Source: Eumeta japonica (lineage: Eukaryota > Arthropoda > Insecta > Lepidoptera > Psychidae). Taken from it: 64,000 nucleotides of DNA. Positions within the stretch are counted from its first letter, which is position 1. Every line of letters begins with the position of its first letter. A program made the translations under genes and the position numbers. The DNA is taken from NCBI GenBank assembly GCA_005406025.1, contig BGZK01000010.1:186001-250000 (forward strand), written 5' to 3'. The notes beneath the pieces were generated by a model. The model made no database searches. It was given only the letters and a program-made list of their open reading frames with translations, and was not told the origin of the DNA. Positions 46,105-57,509 of this stretch are shown here, piece after piece.

Positions 46105-46760
46105 AAAAGTGCTTATTAAAAATTGGAAGAGGCTACTTCGTCCCTTTTCCTCTCTTCGGAAGCACTCGGTGTCACATCGAACATTGGGATCCTTGATGTC
46201 GACGTATCGAGTAGCGTTCAGTTTCGCGATCAATTGGAGGGCAAAGTGAAATTCGCTTCTAAAAGTATCGAGATGCCCAATAGGACGCGACAGTACTTCA
46301 AGCCGAGCCATCGGCTGAAAGTACTGTCGGGTACTGAGTACTTACTAGAGTAATGTTATCATCCCTGGTTTGCCTCTAGGCCGCATCCAACGTCGAACAC
46401 CTCGACTCGTCGACAACCCTGCAGCATCCGGCCAACTCGACCCGTTGGCCTTGCGTAGAGATGAAGCATCTCTGCGCATGCTCCATCGCATATACTATGG
46501 GGAGTGCTCTCGAGTGATTTCAACCTCATCCCTCGTCATCGTTGCACTCGCCGAAAATACCATCAGCATCATCTTCATGGCGTCACTGCCATCATCAGCA
46601 GTATTCCCAAAGAATTTTGACAGGGGGCCTTTAAAAAAGAGCGTATTTTTATTCAAAAGGTCGACAACGCACGAGTTGTAGGCGTCCGTGGGTGGCAGTG
46701 ACTATCTACTTTACTATGATCCGTATGCTCGTTAGCCCCTTATAAATCCTATAAAAAAGA
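46105..46760 (+). pseudogene. Jockey-like LINE ORF2 C-terminus and 3' end
   Basis: In one frame LGVTSNIGILDVDV, EGKVKFASKSIEM and TRQYFKPSHRLKVL match the '..LG.L.RA..YFTP.QRL.LYK' region after the polymerase. After a shift, GRIQRRTPRLVDNPAA, LDPLALRRDEASLRML and IYYGECSRVI match the conserved 'RR..RLVD.P.L...L..L.LRRD..SLC.FYR.Y.GECS' tail. LPSSAVFPKNFDRGPLKKSV closes the protein. The end GTGGCAGTGACTATCTAC and CGTATGCTCGTTAGCC is a usual 3' UTR. The copy is 5'-truncated, internally shortened and frameshifted. Confidence 0.85.
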
Positions 46761-46769
46761 ATTAAAAAA

Positions 46770-48395
46770 AAAATCAAAATTTGTATAGTAAGTTAACTGT
46801 ACAAATTTTGGTTGTTTATTTAATTAACAGAACGCATGTAGAATGCACAGACAATGAAAATGGATATGAAAAATGTTAGGTTCTACAATAATGAGGACGA
46901 CGCAAATGAAACTTATGGATTTGCAGGATTGTTTTCATTACCTGTGCGAGTGGTCTCAGATACATATCTGCTCATAGAACGTAATTATTGTAATACTATT
47001 TTTGTGGTGTCCATTTATCTGCTTATCGGTCTTTTACGGTAGATTTATCGTTACCTTTTAGTTTATCTGTTAGTGGTTATGTAACTTTTAAATGTACTGG
47101 TTTTATTGAGACGATAATTTCATCCAGGTCCTATAATAAACGACGCTCTAATGAACTATTAAATTTTTTGTATTTATAGGTCATAATTAATCATTTTTGC
47201 AATATATTCTGGTTTAGCCCAAAAAAAAAAAAATCATAAAATATGACCCCAATAGATGGCGCTGTATTCGAGGCATTAACCAATAATATTAATCAACGAG
47301 TGTGACTCATGCTCACGGTTATATATGTTAATTTAACACGAATCGGGACCTGGTATATGGTGTCATGATTGAGTTAATAATTAATAAATATATTTATGAA
47401 GTAAAATATTTACACAAAATTTCCACATTGTCATCAAATATTTTGTAATGTTTTTTCCAAAACTGCTTAAAAAAATAGTCTATACCTGACCTACGGAAAC
47501 AACCAAAACACTACCCGGCCAGCTAGTACTAAATTGGAAAATGAGATCAATTATTTATCTCACTCTACCACTTCAACAATAGTTTCGCTTGTCAATTACG
47601 TCAGATAGCAATCTTCACTGGCGACAGGTAAAACTCGCTCAGTACCTTTTCCCATTTCAACAATTTTGTAGACTGCTATCTACCGGACGTCGTCATCGAG
47701 CACATTTAATTGAAAAAAATCGATACGTTTCAGAAGTTTTATTTACAAAATGAAATCTAGATGATTTAATGACGAAATTGGCAATGTAATGTGTACACTG
47801 CTCCCTCTAACTTCCCACAGAATCGGTCACGGCGATTCGACGCGCGCGTACACGTAATGTACAGGGCGACTGTATAAAGCATGTTTTGTTGGTTAATATA
47901 AATCGATTTTTATTATTATGCGTAATAAACAATATGTTTGTTTGGTTATTTGTCCTTCGATCGCGCTAGAACCGCTGGACTGATTGTAATAAATATCTTG
48001 CACTGAGGTAGATTGTATCCTGGAATCGAACGTGGAATACTTGCATACCAAAGATCCATTAAAAGTGGTGATTGGTTAATACTTATAACGGTGTTTAAAG
48101 AAGGATCGTGGTTAGCTAGTTAGTTAGTATGGACACTGGAATTACGAGCGAGACTGCAATCGGCACCAGGGATAAACAGGGAGGTTGTAAAAATTTAAGG
48201 AGTTTATTTTAGATTGCCGCTGAAACTTTGGGCAAGTTCCAATTGACAAACATCGTCATTTATTATTTGATCTTTTTTTTTTATAAAAGTAATTCATAAA
48301 TTTTTATAAATTATGAAATATTTAGTTAATAAAAAAAGTCACTTACAATTTCGTTGATGGTCAGTCTGTTCACTTGTCTCTTTATCGAGACCACT
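46770..48395. other. Unassigned, mostly AT-rich
   Basis: Possible repeat debris lies at 47248-47345 (CAATAGATGGCGCTGT) and 47965-48050 (CTAGAACCGCTGGACTG). A CpG spot lies at 47830-47870. No gene was recognised. Confidence 0.4.
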
Positions 48396-48499
48396 TTTAC
48401 TCGGGAATGCGTGAAAGTATCAAGTTGAAATTAATATCAAATACTACTAAAATCCCTGAGAAATTTCAAAAAAAAGCAAGCTTCTAAAATAACAGTAAA

Positions 48500-48900
48500 A
48501 AGATACGGCCATTTTTATTGCGTATTTTGACTTTGGTCCATAAATCAAAACTTATAAGGGACGTTCCTTTGATATAAAATCATGAAATTTTGCAAAAAGC
48601 AAGGTCTAACAGTACAATTAAAAAAAATACAATTACAATTTGACATTTGCAATTTGGAGTTTAGATCGTGATGTACACAATGTTTTGGAAAGCTTTAATT
48701 GAGAGATTATGGAAAATTCGTAGACTTAAGAATATATATGAAAATGTTTAAAAAAATTAAAAAAACATCAAAATTTAAAAACACAGACAACTACCGTCAG
48801 ATTTTTGTGGATGAAATACCTACATACTTAATTAAGTTCGTACGGAACTCTCAAAGTGTAATTCTTCTTCGCACTTGTCTGGTGTTTTCTTTAATATACA
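48500..48900 (+). repeat. Repeat family C copy, worn
   Basis: CATGAAATTTTGCAAAAAGC and GATGTACACAATGTTTTGG precede AAGTTCGTACGGAACTCTC and the terminal CGCACTTGTCTGGTGTTTTC. This matches the TACGGAACCCT..GCACTTGGCCGGTTTT end of a very common dispersed repeat. The 89-codon frame is inside it and spurious. Confidence 0.5.
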
Positions 48901-49369
48901 AAACAAATTTTGAACATATACTGATTCATAAAACCAAACATGCTGTATGCATAACGGCGACGCGTTAGGGCGTAGGAGACAATATGTCCTGTAATTGAGT
49001 TCTCACGGACTCCCATGATCACGCATCGACACGGGAAGGGTCAAATCGATAATATTATTTATGGTCACCTTCTAGTATCTGTCGCCCCGATCCAACTTCG
49101 TGTCTATGGTTCGTATGATAAAATCGGTGATGAGAAACTTGCAAAATGAGAGGCTTGCGTACATTTTTTTTTGCAAAAATATTATATACGCATGAGCGGT
49201 GGCGTCTGACTGGTTTAAAACATTATCTTCAAGCCGTCAGTAGTTATTGAATTCGAATCCTAACCATAGAAGAATTGATCAATGGATACGTCATTTAACT
49301 TGAGCCGAATTAATCATTAGCTTCTTGCCTGAGACAATAAATTAAGTCGTTGGTGCTGAACATCAAAAC

Positions 49370-49700
49370 AAGTGGAAATTTGTGTTGAACTCAAGGGAAC
49401 GCGTGGATTGGACGACATATTAAAAGACTTCCAACAATGAAACAATGGAATACTAAAGTATACATAACAGGTTTCAGTGAATGCCAAATTAAAAGAAAGT
49501 TTGTATTGAAAATCAAATGAAAGGAAATTTTGCATTAAACGTCAAACAAAATGAAAGTTTGAATTGACGTTGAAGCGTATGAGCTTTGAACATAAAAATA
49601 ACGGTCAGTCTGCATTGAACAGAAGTGCTTTAATGTTCAAATGCTTTTGTGTCTGCATTAAACACGTGAGCAGAAATAAGTACGTCTTTTAAAGTAACGT
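49370..49700. repeat. Degenerate ~29-bp tandem repeat
   Basis: Motifs of the form GAAAGTTTGTATTGAAAATC recur at about 49375, 49495, 49525 and 49552, with looser TGCATTGAACAG / GCATTAAACACG echoes downstream. Confidence 0.5.
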
Positions 49701-49704
49701 TCAA

Positions 49705-50200
49705 AGAGGTTTAAAATGAGTTAATGTAACAAGAATGAGAAACGATCCCCGACGATGCATACAGATGAAGAATTTTCATTCTGTGCTGACAGAAGAGACA
49801 CTTCCGTAAACAAAATATTGTTTATAGTTATGTACTGAGTTTTATTTGGAAAACAATTTGTCGACATGTCAGTGATGATTCATGTCGGACTTTAAATAAA
49901 GTTGTAAGAAAATTGATAGGTTTTATTTCAAAATCTCTGTTACAGTCAAAATGAATTATTATGATGTAATATATTTGTGTTATTTTTACGTTCGTGTTAT
50001 GTTACTTTTGCGTTACGTTCTGTGCTAAGACATAGTGTATTTGTGTTATCTGCATTGCTAGCACGAGCCTGACAGAGCCTTGGGGGAATTTTATTATTTT
50101 CATCGAATTACTTTATAGTTTGTACTATAAGTAGTCTACCAAGTTAGATGTTCATTGTGTGTATCACCGATTTTATGATAGAATAAACTAAAATTAAAAC
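49705..50200. other. Unassigned interval
   Basis: AT-rich with no recognised features. Confidence 0.45.
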
Positions 50201-50204
50201 AAAA

Positions 50205-51115
50205 CTTGTCAAATTTTCCCTATCTGATTCCAAATTAATCGACACAAATGTAATGGTCAAGAACGAGGTACTGAATACTGTGGACACAACTTATTTCTTG
50301 ATCTGACTTTAGATTCTAAGTAAGGTTGGAATTCTCATATTGCGAGATTAGCGAAAAGGGTTGGTTGTGCAGTATATGCAGTCAAAAGAATTCGGCGATT
50401 TATAGATGAAAGCACTGCGACACTAGTTATTTCAGTTTTTTTCATAGTCTCATCACCTATGGAATTTTGTTGTGGGGTCGCGCAGCCGACATTAACACAA
50501 TTTTCGTGCTGCAGAAGCGAACTATTCGTGCTAGACCTATAACATCTCTCAGAGAAAAATTTAAAGAAATCAATATTCTAATTTTAGCATCATAATATAT
50601 AATATATATACGAAAAACTGGTACATGTCAAGAAACATAAATAATCGCGCCAAAAAAGGAGCGACATCCATAACATTAACACTAGACATACGAACGATCT
50701 TGCTGCTTATAAGACCTGCCTAAGTAAAATTAATAAATCATTTAAGGGGCTGTGGGTGTATGTGTGCTTTCACAATAAGATCTCAGCTGAAATTCAAAAT
50801 TTGCCATTTGCTGGGTTTAAACGTTTCTTTAAAAGAAAGTTATCTGGCAAGGGCTATTATACCGTGTTGGAATATCTTAATGACAAAAGCCCTTACATTT
50901 GAACTGCTCGGCTATCAGATTACCTCATATTATTTTTAAATGTCGACTAAATTATTAATTACTCAATCCTTTGTATTGATGAGTAAAAAGTTTCTTGCCC
51001 ATTCTCTCGGTGAATCAGCATTTTGAATGGGCGGTAATATCGAAAAGAATTTATTAGTGACGTATTTCAAGTATAATTTCATTACCTACGAAATAAAGAT
51101 ATTTTTGATTATGAT
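50205..51115 (+). pseudogene. Jockey-like LINE ORF2 C-terminus and 3' tail
   Basis: The plus strand gives LDSK, WNSHIARLAKRVG, CAVYAVKRIRRFIDES, FFHSLITYGILLWGRAADIN (a LINE 'H..M.YGI..WG.A' hallmark), FVLQKRTIRA, LREKFKEINILILAS, FHNKISAEIQNLPFAGFKR and KLSGKGYYTVLEYLNDKSP, then a stop. The 3' tail ends GAAATAAAGATATTTTTGA. Several frameshifts and an internal TAA make it dead. The polymerase core is not present. Confidence 0.85.
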
Positions 51116-51119
51116 TTTT

Positions 51120-52030
51120 TTAATTTTCATATTTTATTCTGATATTTCAACCTACTGTCTACTACATTAACGATACGACTACATTGCCCATCTAAAAATC
51201 ATTAGTAACGAAAATTTGGTTACTGTATTTAAAATAAATATGTACGCCTAAAATTCAATCAAAAAAGAGGGATACTTCTGTAAATAATTTGTTAAATCAA
51301 CTATAAGATTTCGAGGTCTTTGTAGTGACGAAATATTCTGTTTTATAAAAACCCTTAAGTTACTATGATTCAGCATGTTTTCATTATTTATTACGACGAA
51401 CATGGTCAATAATTTTAAACTTTAAAACGAACTTACGTAAAGCAAATTTAATTAAGCAATTATTTTAAATTGAACTATTAATATTGAATGCTTAAGATTT
51501 GAAACGTAATTGGAAAAGTAAGAATAAAGTAAGTAATCTCTTATTTACATGGTATGGTGAGAACACATTACATATTGCGAGAAGCAGTTTGGAGAATGTC
51601 TAGAATTTCTAGAATATTATATTTAGTTCGCGTTGTAGAAATACTAATTTAAACTATCAGTTAATTACCATAATTCGGTTAATTAGCATAAATAGCATCA
51701 GCAAGTGCTAAGAAGGTAGAGTGGATAATTCCTACTCGCATAAATACGGCGGCGAATATAGGGAAATATTATTGATTTAAATTGTTTGCAATATTCAAAA
51801 ATTACCATTAAGTTCTATCATTATAAAAGGGATAAATTAAGCTAAAAATTGTCATATGTAAAAATGGATTTTAGCCTGTAGGCGAAACTCGGCAACGTCT
51901 TTTATGAAACCTACCTATTGAATATTTTCTAACGTAATCTCTCTGATGTAATAATGCTCTTTTACAAATAGACTTATTTATGAGTTTAGCTGGATGATGT
52001 AGGTGTCCTGTGTTTCTTTTTTCTCTACGT
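51120..52030. other. Unassigned AT-rich interval
   Basis: No features were recognised. Confidence 0.5.
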
Positions 52031-52036
52031 ACTCCA

Positions 52037-52037
52037 T

Positions 52038-52066
<29 letters not shown>
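52037..52066. repeat. (TA)n microsatellite
   Basis: An uninterrupted alternating TA run. Confidence 0.9.
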
Positions 52067-52068
<2 letters not shown>

Positions 52069-52094
52069 ATAAATATAACATTTATAACACTAAA

Positions 52095-52400
52095 AATCGT
52101 TTGTCATCGCAACTTTCGTGCCGGTGGCGGCAACAATTAAAGCGTCTATTATTTAAATATTTCGGAGTGCAGTGCCGATTGTTACTTTCGCCCGATGCTT
52201 ATCGCCTTGACGGGCCTAGTAGCCCTATCGCCTCGATCTGCCGGCGCTACGCGTGGAAGCCCGGTATTGGATTAATAACCGACCGGCGGACGCATGCGAA
52301 CTGCGCCCGCGCAAACGTTCGCTCACTATAGATCTCCATCTCGACCGCAATAATGATCGATGCACTGTAGATCGCGTTACATTCCGTGGCAGTCACCGAT
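52095..52400. other. GC/CpG-rich island
   Basis: It contains GTGCCGGTGGCGGCAAC, CTGCCGGCGCTACGCGTGG and CTGCGCCCGCGCAAACG, plus interspersed ATTAAAG / TTTAAATA words. Sharp edges with AT-rich DNA. Candidate regulatory element. The 76-codon frame is not recognised. Confidence 0.4.
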
Positions 52401-52770
52401 CTCTAAAAATAGTTTTCTTTTTTTGTACATAATCTTTATTTATTATTTCTTAAAAGCTTCTCTTTTGCACATTCACACTAGATTTAAAATGAGACTATTT
52501 AGTAACTTTTTTGAGACTGTTTGGTTTTAAAATTTATTAAAAAAACGTATTATAAATAAAAAAAAATATTATAATTATTTTTAATGCATTGCAAATTTCA
52601 AATATCTCAAATGTAATCTTTCAAAATTATTAACCGATTACAAAAAATGTGACAAACGAACAATGTATGAACGAATGTACAAAAATGTATGCATGCATTT
52701 GCAAATATAGTGTATTACTGTTAACAGGTGCCAGAAGACAGTTTGGAGAAAAGCTATATAATTCACTATC

Positions 52771-52850
52771 GAGCTTGCCACTAGGTATACCTACACACTG
52801 CCAGTAACGAGCTTCCCAACAGGTATACCTACATACTGCTTGCCAGTAAC
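52771..52850. repeat. Two-unit tandem duplication, each with an AGGTATACCT palindrome
   Basis: GAGCTTGCCACTAGGTATAC..CCAGTAAC is followed directly by GAGCTTCCCAACAGGTATAC..CCAGTAAC. The units are about 38 and 42 bp. Confidence 0.8.
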
Positions 52851-53239
52851 ATAACGCCTAGTTTCAAAACACAATACTCACTTCAGTTTTTGAGTCAGTG
52901 CAATAGTGCTATATTAAAGAGATATTTAAACATTATGATAGCAAGAGAAAAAAGAAGGTGCTAAATGTTCTTAACTATACCATCAAAATGTAACACGCTT
53001 TTATTTATAAAATTGGGACTGTGATAAAAACGGGAAGATTTAATAATTGAGATGTAAAGTTTTAGTGTTAAAAATAAATAATTATGTACGATATGGAGTT
53101 ATTTTGTCGTAGACGAAGAAGCTTAATTATAGTTAAAGGTTACATTGAACTTGTAAAGTGTTATATTTCTTATTAGAGTTAATTTATTTTCAACTTTTTA
53201 GTTCATTTTATTAACAAATAATAAAAGCTTGTTTTTTAA

Positions 53240-53580
53240 AAAAGGACTTCTTTTTTAATTTTTTTCCCAAATTTGTTGGAGTTGCATATTCACGCCAACC
53301 AAGATACTCTTTAAGACGAATCAAACGAGTCCAAACTCGATGGGGTTGCGTCATTTAATTACGGAAATCCTATGACTACCTTCCGGCTCCATCATCAGAT
53401 AAGCTTTATGTCATAATAATATTGCATAGTTATGCAATTTATACATGCATGCAAAATTTTAGCTCAATCGGAAACCGGAACGTGGATGAAATTTAACTTG
53501 CAAGATTTGATTACAGACCAACAGACAGACAACGGGACAGGTGAAACTAAATAAAAGCTTGTAAAAATAGCTCAACTCTT
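53240..53580 (+). repeat. Dispersed repeat family E
   Basis: ACGCCAACCAAGATACTC, ATCGGAAACCGGAACGTGG, AATTTAACTTGCAAGATTTG and ACCAACAGACAGACAAC, ending GAAACTAAATAAAAGCTTGT. This follows the layout of a repeat that I recall as common in moths and butterflies. Confidence 0.5.
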
Positions 53581-53684
53581 CAAAGAAATTTCGATGACCT
53601 TTTATCCCCCAATAGGATTCTGCCTGAAAGTCCACGTATCAAGTTTTCAATTCCGATAACAATATTTTGATATTCAGCGATTAC

Positions 53685-53765
53685 CCATCCACGTCGGCGC
53701 AGTCCACGTCCCGAGCGGCGAACACTATTGTGCCTGCGCGGGCGCGGCCGCGGCGTGGCTTTTTC
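53685..53765. other. GC/CpG-rich patch
   Basis: GTGCCTGCGC (53730-53739) followed by GGGCGCGGCCGCGGCGTGG. It shares the CCTGCGC core with the islands at 25.55 and 27.75 kb. Confidence 0.4.
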
Positions 53766-53904
53766 TTTATTTTGCTTTCTCACAGCTATTGTTTTATTCG
53801 GACATTCCTTTTATCTACAAATCGAGTTCTGGATGAAATTATTTTTATCTTAGACAGATCGAGCTATGAATAATGTTGAATATTTATTGATTTCAATTAG
53901 GTTC

Positions 53905-54075
53905 TAGGTGAAGAAAAAAAAAACGGCCAAGCGCTAGTCAGATTCACGTGATAAATGTTCTGCACAACACCGCAGAATATGGTTTTAGTAACCTATCAAT
54001 ATACGTAACCGGACGAGTGAAAATTCCACTCGTGCGCACTATGGGTTCCGATTTTAATAATCCATCGAGGTGCGA
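53905..54075 (-). repeat. Repeat family C end, reversed
   Basis: AAAAAAACGGCCAAGCGCTA is the reverse of the GCACTTGGCCGGTTTTTT-type terminus. A worn ATGGGTTCCGA block follows about 110 bp later. Confidence 0.55.
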
Positions 54076-54079
54076 GCTA

Positions 54080-55080
54080 AACTCACGCACAGTAGATCCT
54101 GCTATATTGTCTAGCAATATGGGATCGAGTATCTTTAGTGTTTATAAACAATATAGGAATTTAACAGTCATTTAAGCTAATTATTAAAATCATATTTAAG
54201 TATTATATTATTGACATACCTACAAACGTTGTTTATTTATTTTGTTCTATTTAAGAACTTTGCAAGTTTAAATGGATCGTCCACAATCAATAGTAAAAAA
54301 GTATCAATTTAGCACACTTCAAATCCAGCGTACTAAGACCATACAAATTCAGGCGAGTGTATAGCGCGCGCGGTACTTCCCCTTTTTCGGTTTTTTTCGT
54401 ACTTGGCCATAATTAACAACGTGCGTTATAGCGAATCAGCAATAACCGGCTATTTTAGAAAATTGCTAAACAACCTTTCGACTTTTCAGCGAAACTTCCT
54501 TTACCTTCGTAAACGAGTAAGATGCTAAATATGTCGAATTCAGAACCTACAAAATTGTGCAAAAAAAAAAATAAAATACGAATTGTAAATAAATAAATAT
54601 TGCTGACATGATCGCCATTTATAGATAGAACCATAAATAAGCAAAGCAAGACACTCTCCCCCCTTCGCTGCTTAAATAATACTTGAACGGACCCTATGCT
54701 GAATCTAATATTACAATCCTATCAATATGTTTATTTTAATATAAACATCTGGCAGTCCTTTTTTGCAGAACGTATAACATGCAATTTTTCGAAGGAAGAA
54801 AAAGTATTAAATTATTAAGTTTACAAACTTTGGAAGAAAGGCAGAAGGTACACATTTTTTACGCACTAACTATTAATAAAAAGAGAATGAGTGTATAATA
54901 ACAAAGAAAAAAAATTATAAAGAAAAATAAGTCGTTTATGAAACAGAAAAAAAACTAGAAAACGATTAATATAGGAAAATCGTACTCTTATTTTCAAGTT
55001 TAAAAAATTGAAAAATGTGCATAATTGTAGGTTTTTGATGTGAAGAGAAGAGGAAGTAAAATTTTAATATTATGAATCTG
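54080..55080. other. Unassigned AT-rich interval
   Basis: A short family C-like scrap (TTCGTACTTGGCCA) lies at 54398-54412. Nothing else was recognised. Confidence 0.4.
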
Positions 55081-55082
55081 AT

Positions 55083-55260
55083 CTTAATCAATCGATTCCA
55101 TTAATGAACGATTAAGAAAACACCTTTTTTAATTTTCTTCAATCATGATCTTCGATTTAATTGAATGACTTTAATTGGCTTTGCAGTGTAATGAGAAATT
55201 AATTAAACGTTAAGGGTAATTAGATTCTGATAATGATTGATTAAATATTATTGAAAGTGA
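55083..55260. promoter_or_regulatory. Dense TAAT/ATTA homeodomain-type site cluster
   Basis: The segment holds TTAATCAATCGATTCCATTA, CTTTAATTGG, TTAATTAAACG, GGTAATTAGATT and TGATTGATTAAAT within about 180 bp. CTTAATC and GATTAAG form an inverted pair. Such clusters occur in Hox/Otx-type enhancers but also by chance in AT-rich DNA. Confidence 0.25.
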
Positions 55261-55460
55261 GAAAAAAAATTTCAAATAAAAATGTTACCCAAAATTTAAT
55301 CAAATTCTCATATAATTTAAAATGTTTGAGTGTCTATACTACTATATAACTCTGTAACGTTTATCTGTACATTCATTTTTTTTTTGTAAAATTACGTGAT
55401 AAATATTCGCTTTATGACTAATTGACCGCGATTCTACCATTCTAAAAATTCATGTCGGTC

Positions 55461-55745
55461 TGTCTGCCTGTAATTTCTTTTATAACTCAAAAACCGGTTA
55501 ACCGATCGTGATGAAAATTGCTATGCTGTAGGAACATGATGGGTTACTGTCTGTTTGTTTCTCTGTTTGATTGTGTGTCTGTATGTTTTTTTATAACTTA
55601 AAAAAAGGTTCACCGAACTTATTAAAATTTGCATACAGTAACAATATGTGGTGACGCAAATGACAGACTATCAGTCTATCTGTCTGCATACACGTTTTTA
55701 TAACTTGAACCATTTCACCAATCGTGATGAAATATGATGTTCCTT
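55461..55745 (+). repeat. Three-unit ~110-bp tandem repeat of a family B tail-like module
   Basis: Units start TGTCTGCCTG (55461), TGTCTGTATG (55576) and TGTCTGCATA (55681). Each continues TTTTATAACT.AA, GGTT.ACCGA, then TGATGAAA-like sequence. Confidence 0.7.
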
Positions 55746-55814
55746 CAAAATTTGTAATTGTGTAAGTGTTTTATTTAATTGCACGTGTGCGTGCGTGCAT
55801 GGGAGCGTGCGTAT

Positions 55815-55819
<5 letters not shown>

Positions 55820-55845
<26 letters not shown>

Positions 55846-55846
55846 C
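55820..55846. repeat. (GT)n microsatellite
   Basis: An uninterrupted GT run within a TG-rich stretch. Confidence 0.9.
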
Positions 55847-55849
55847 ATA

Positions 55850-56335
55850 ATATCTTTTTATCAGAGTAAAAGGAGTTGAATTTTCTAGAAAACTTTTTAT
55901 GGAGCGAAGTATGACTTTAAGTAGTGGTGAGATAAGTCTTTCATAGTTAGCTTGGAGAAGCAAGAATGTTTAATGTATAAAAATTTGTGTGTATTTTTGT
56001 GTGTAAAATATTCATACAATTACTATGAAAATAGCGATATGTAGTAGTCGCAAATGGCCCTTCCATTTCTGAAATGGGAAACTAGCATTCGTATTGTTTG
56101 CGTATTTTGACTATCGAACGGGAACTACTAAACCAATGCTAAGAATTATTTCATTGATAAGAAACTACCTGAATAAATTAGATTAAAATTTTGCTTTGGT
56201 TTCTTCTGTATATTTGGGTCGTAACAGTTTCCAAAAATTTCTTTACTTGTAGAAATCAACTATCTGTGCCCAAGCAAACGACAACTATCCCCGAGTAACA
56301 CAACACATACTTTATTTTGATTCTATAATTTACCC
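55850..56335. other. Unassigned AT-rich interval
   Basis: No feature was recognised. Confidence 0.45.
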
Positions 56336-56339
56336 TGGT

Positions 56340-56755
56340 TTCCTTCGAAATGGAATTGTGACCGGGTAACGGAATCGGAATCGCAAACAGGACAAAGAGC
56401 AGCTCGAAAAGCCGAGAGCGAGAGGTTTTGAAAACGAGAACGGAAACAAGATCTTAATCTACCGTGAGACCTCATTAGAATCAAGGTCGTAACCGGAATA
56501 GGAACATGAAGAGATCGGGATTGACAGCGGGACCCGGATTAAAAACGGGACCAGAATTGAAACCTATTTAGATCGAAACCGGGTTCAGAATCGAAAATGG
56601 GACATATTGACATTGAGAACAGGACCGGGAATGGAATCGAGAACCGGATAGCGATCAAGATAATGATTAACTGTCGTGATCGGTCGATATGTGTGTTGAA
56701 GGAATTCATTCTGTCTGCGCTGGCGAAGCCGCGTACGGAAGCTAGTTTCTTGCCA
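56340..56755 (-). repeat. Repeat family A copy, reversed, with degenerate simple-sequence core
   Basis: Reading the minus strand: head ACTAGCTTCCGTACGCGGC, ACATATCGACCGATCACGAC, then over 250 bp of drifting TCCCGATCTCGTTCCGGTTC-like words. This is the longest copy of the internal tract. Confidence 0.7.
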
Positions 56756-56757
56756 AC

Positions 56758-57500
56758 AACGGAACCCTTATAGTTGCGTCATGTCCGTCCGTCCTACCGT
56801 CCGTCCAAATATCACAGGCCTTTTATTCAAAAACTACGAGAAGCATATTGATCAAATTTATTGTAGGTGTTTTGTATAAGCCGCTACTTAGTTTGGTGGT
56901 TAAATAACAAAAATAACTATTTCTAGGGGGGTACTGCATACATGTAACAGAAGCTGAAATTTTTTTTTTTTTTGCAAACATCAACAAGTGGCACATATTT
57001 CGACAGATCTTTTAAAAACATTTTAAGGTTTCAAAACAATTTTTCTGATTATGTGAATAATTTTGTAAATGATATTGCTCCGAAAAGTGCAAAAATTTTG
57101 TTCACACCTCTATTTTATAAACCATGTCCAAAAATATTAAAACAAAGGTAACGCTTAATAAATACTGTCATAGAAAATTATTGTTAACATAGTCGGATAT
57201 ACTGTTTTTGAGTTATGCCGAAAAACTGCGCTTCTCAACAAAAGAACGTAAGTGCCATGAAGATACGTTTTTTTTCTGATGTACTTTAGTTCACACTAGT
57301 TTAATAGTAATAGTCGACATACCTATTTGTTTTTCTAGTTATAGGCAACTAGACTATTCGTAACTATTCTGCGCGGAAGACATAGAAAAAGTGTAACAAC
57401 GTACTTTTTCATCTAAAGTGCATTTACTTGTAATAATGGCTTCAGAACCCTATAATGAGCATGAACCGACATGCTCTCGGCCAGTTTTTTTTTATATTGA
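56758..57500 (+). repeat. Repeat family C copy, long
   Basis: It begins ACGGAACCCTTATAGTTGCG with TCCGTCCGTCCTACCGTCCG, and ends with CATGCTCTCGGCCAGTTTTT at 57470. Both modules recur at the window's right edge and at 48.9 and 53.9 kb. The 61-codon frame at 57418 lies in its end. Confidence 0.65.
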
Positions 57501-57509
57501 TGAAGTTGT

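Noticed and set aside
56340..56755. Zinc-finger or charged-protein coding tract suggested by regular GAATCG/GGGACC words
   Set aside because: The words drift in length and phase with stops in every frame; it is the core of dispersed repeat family A.
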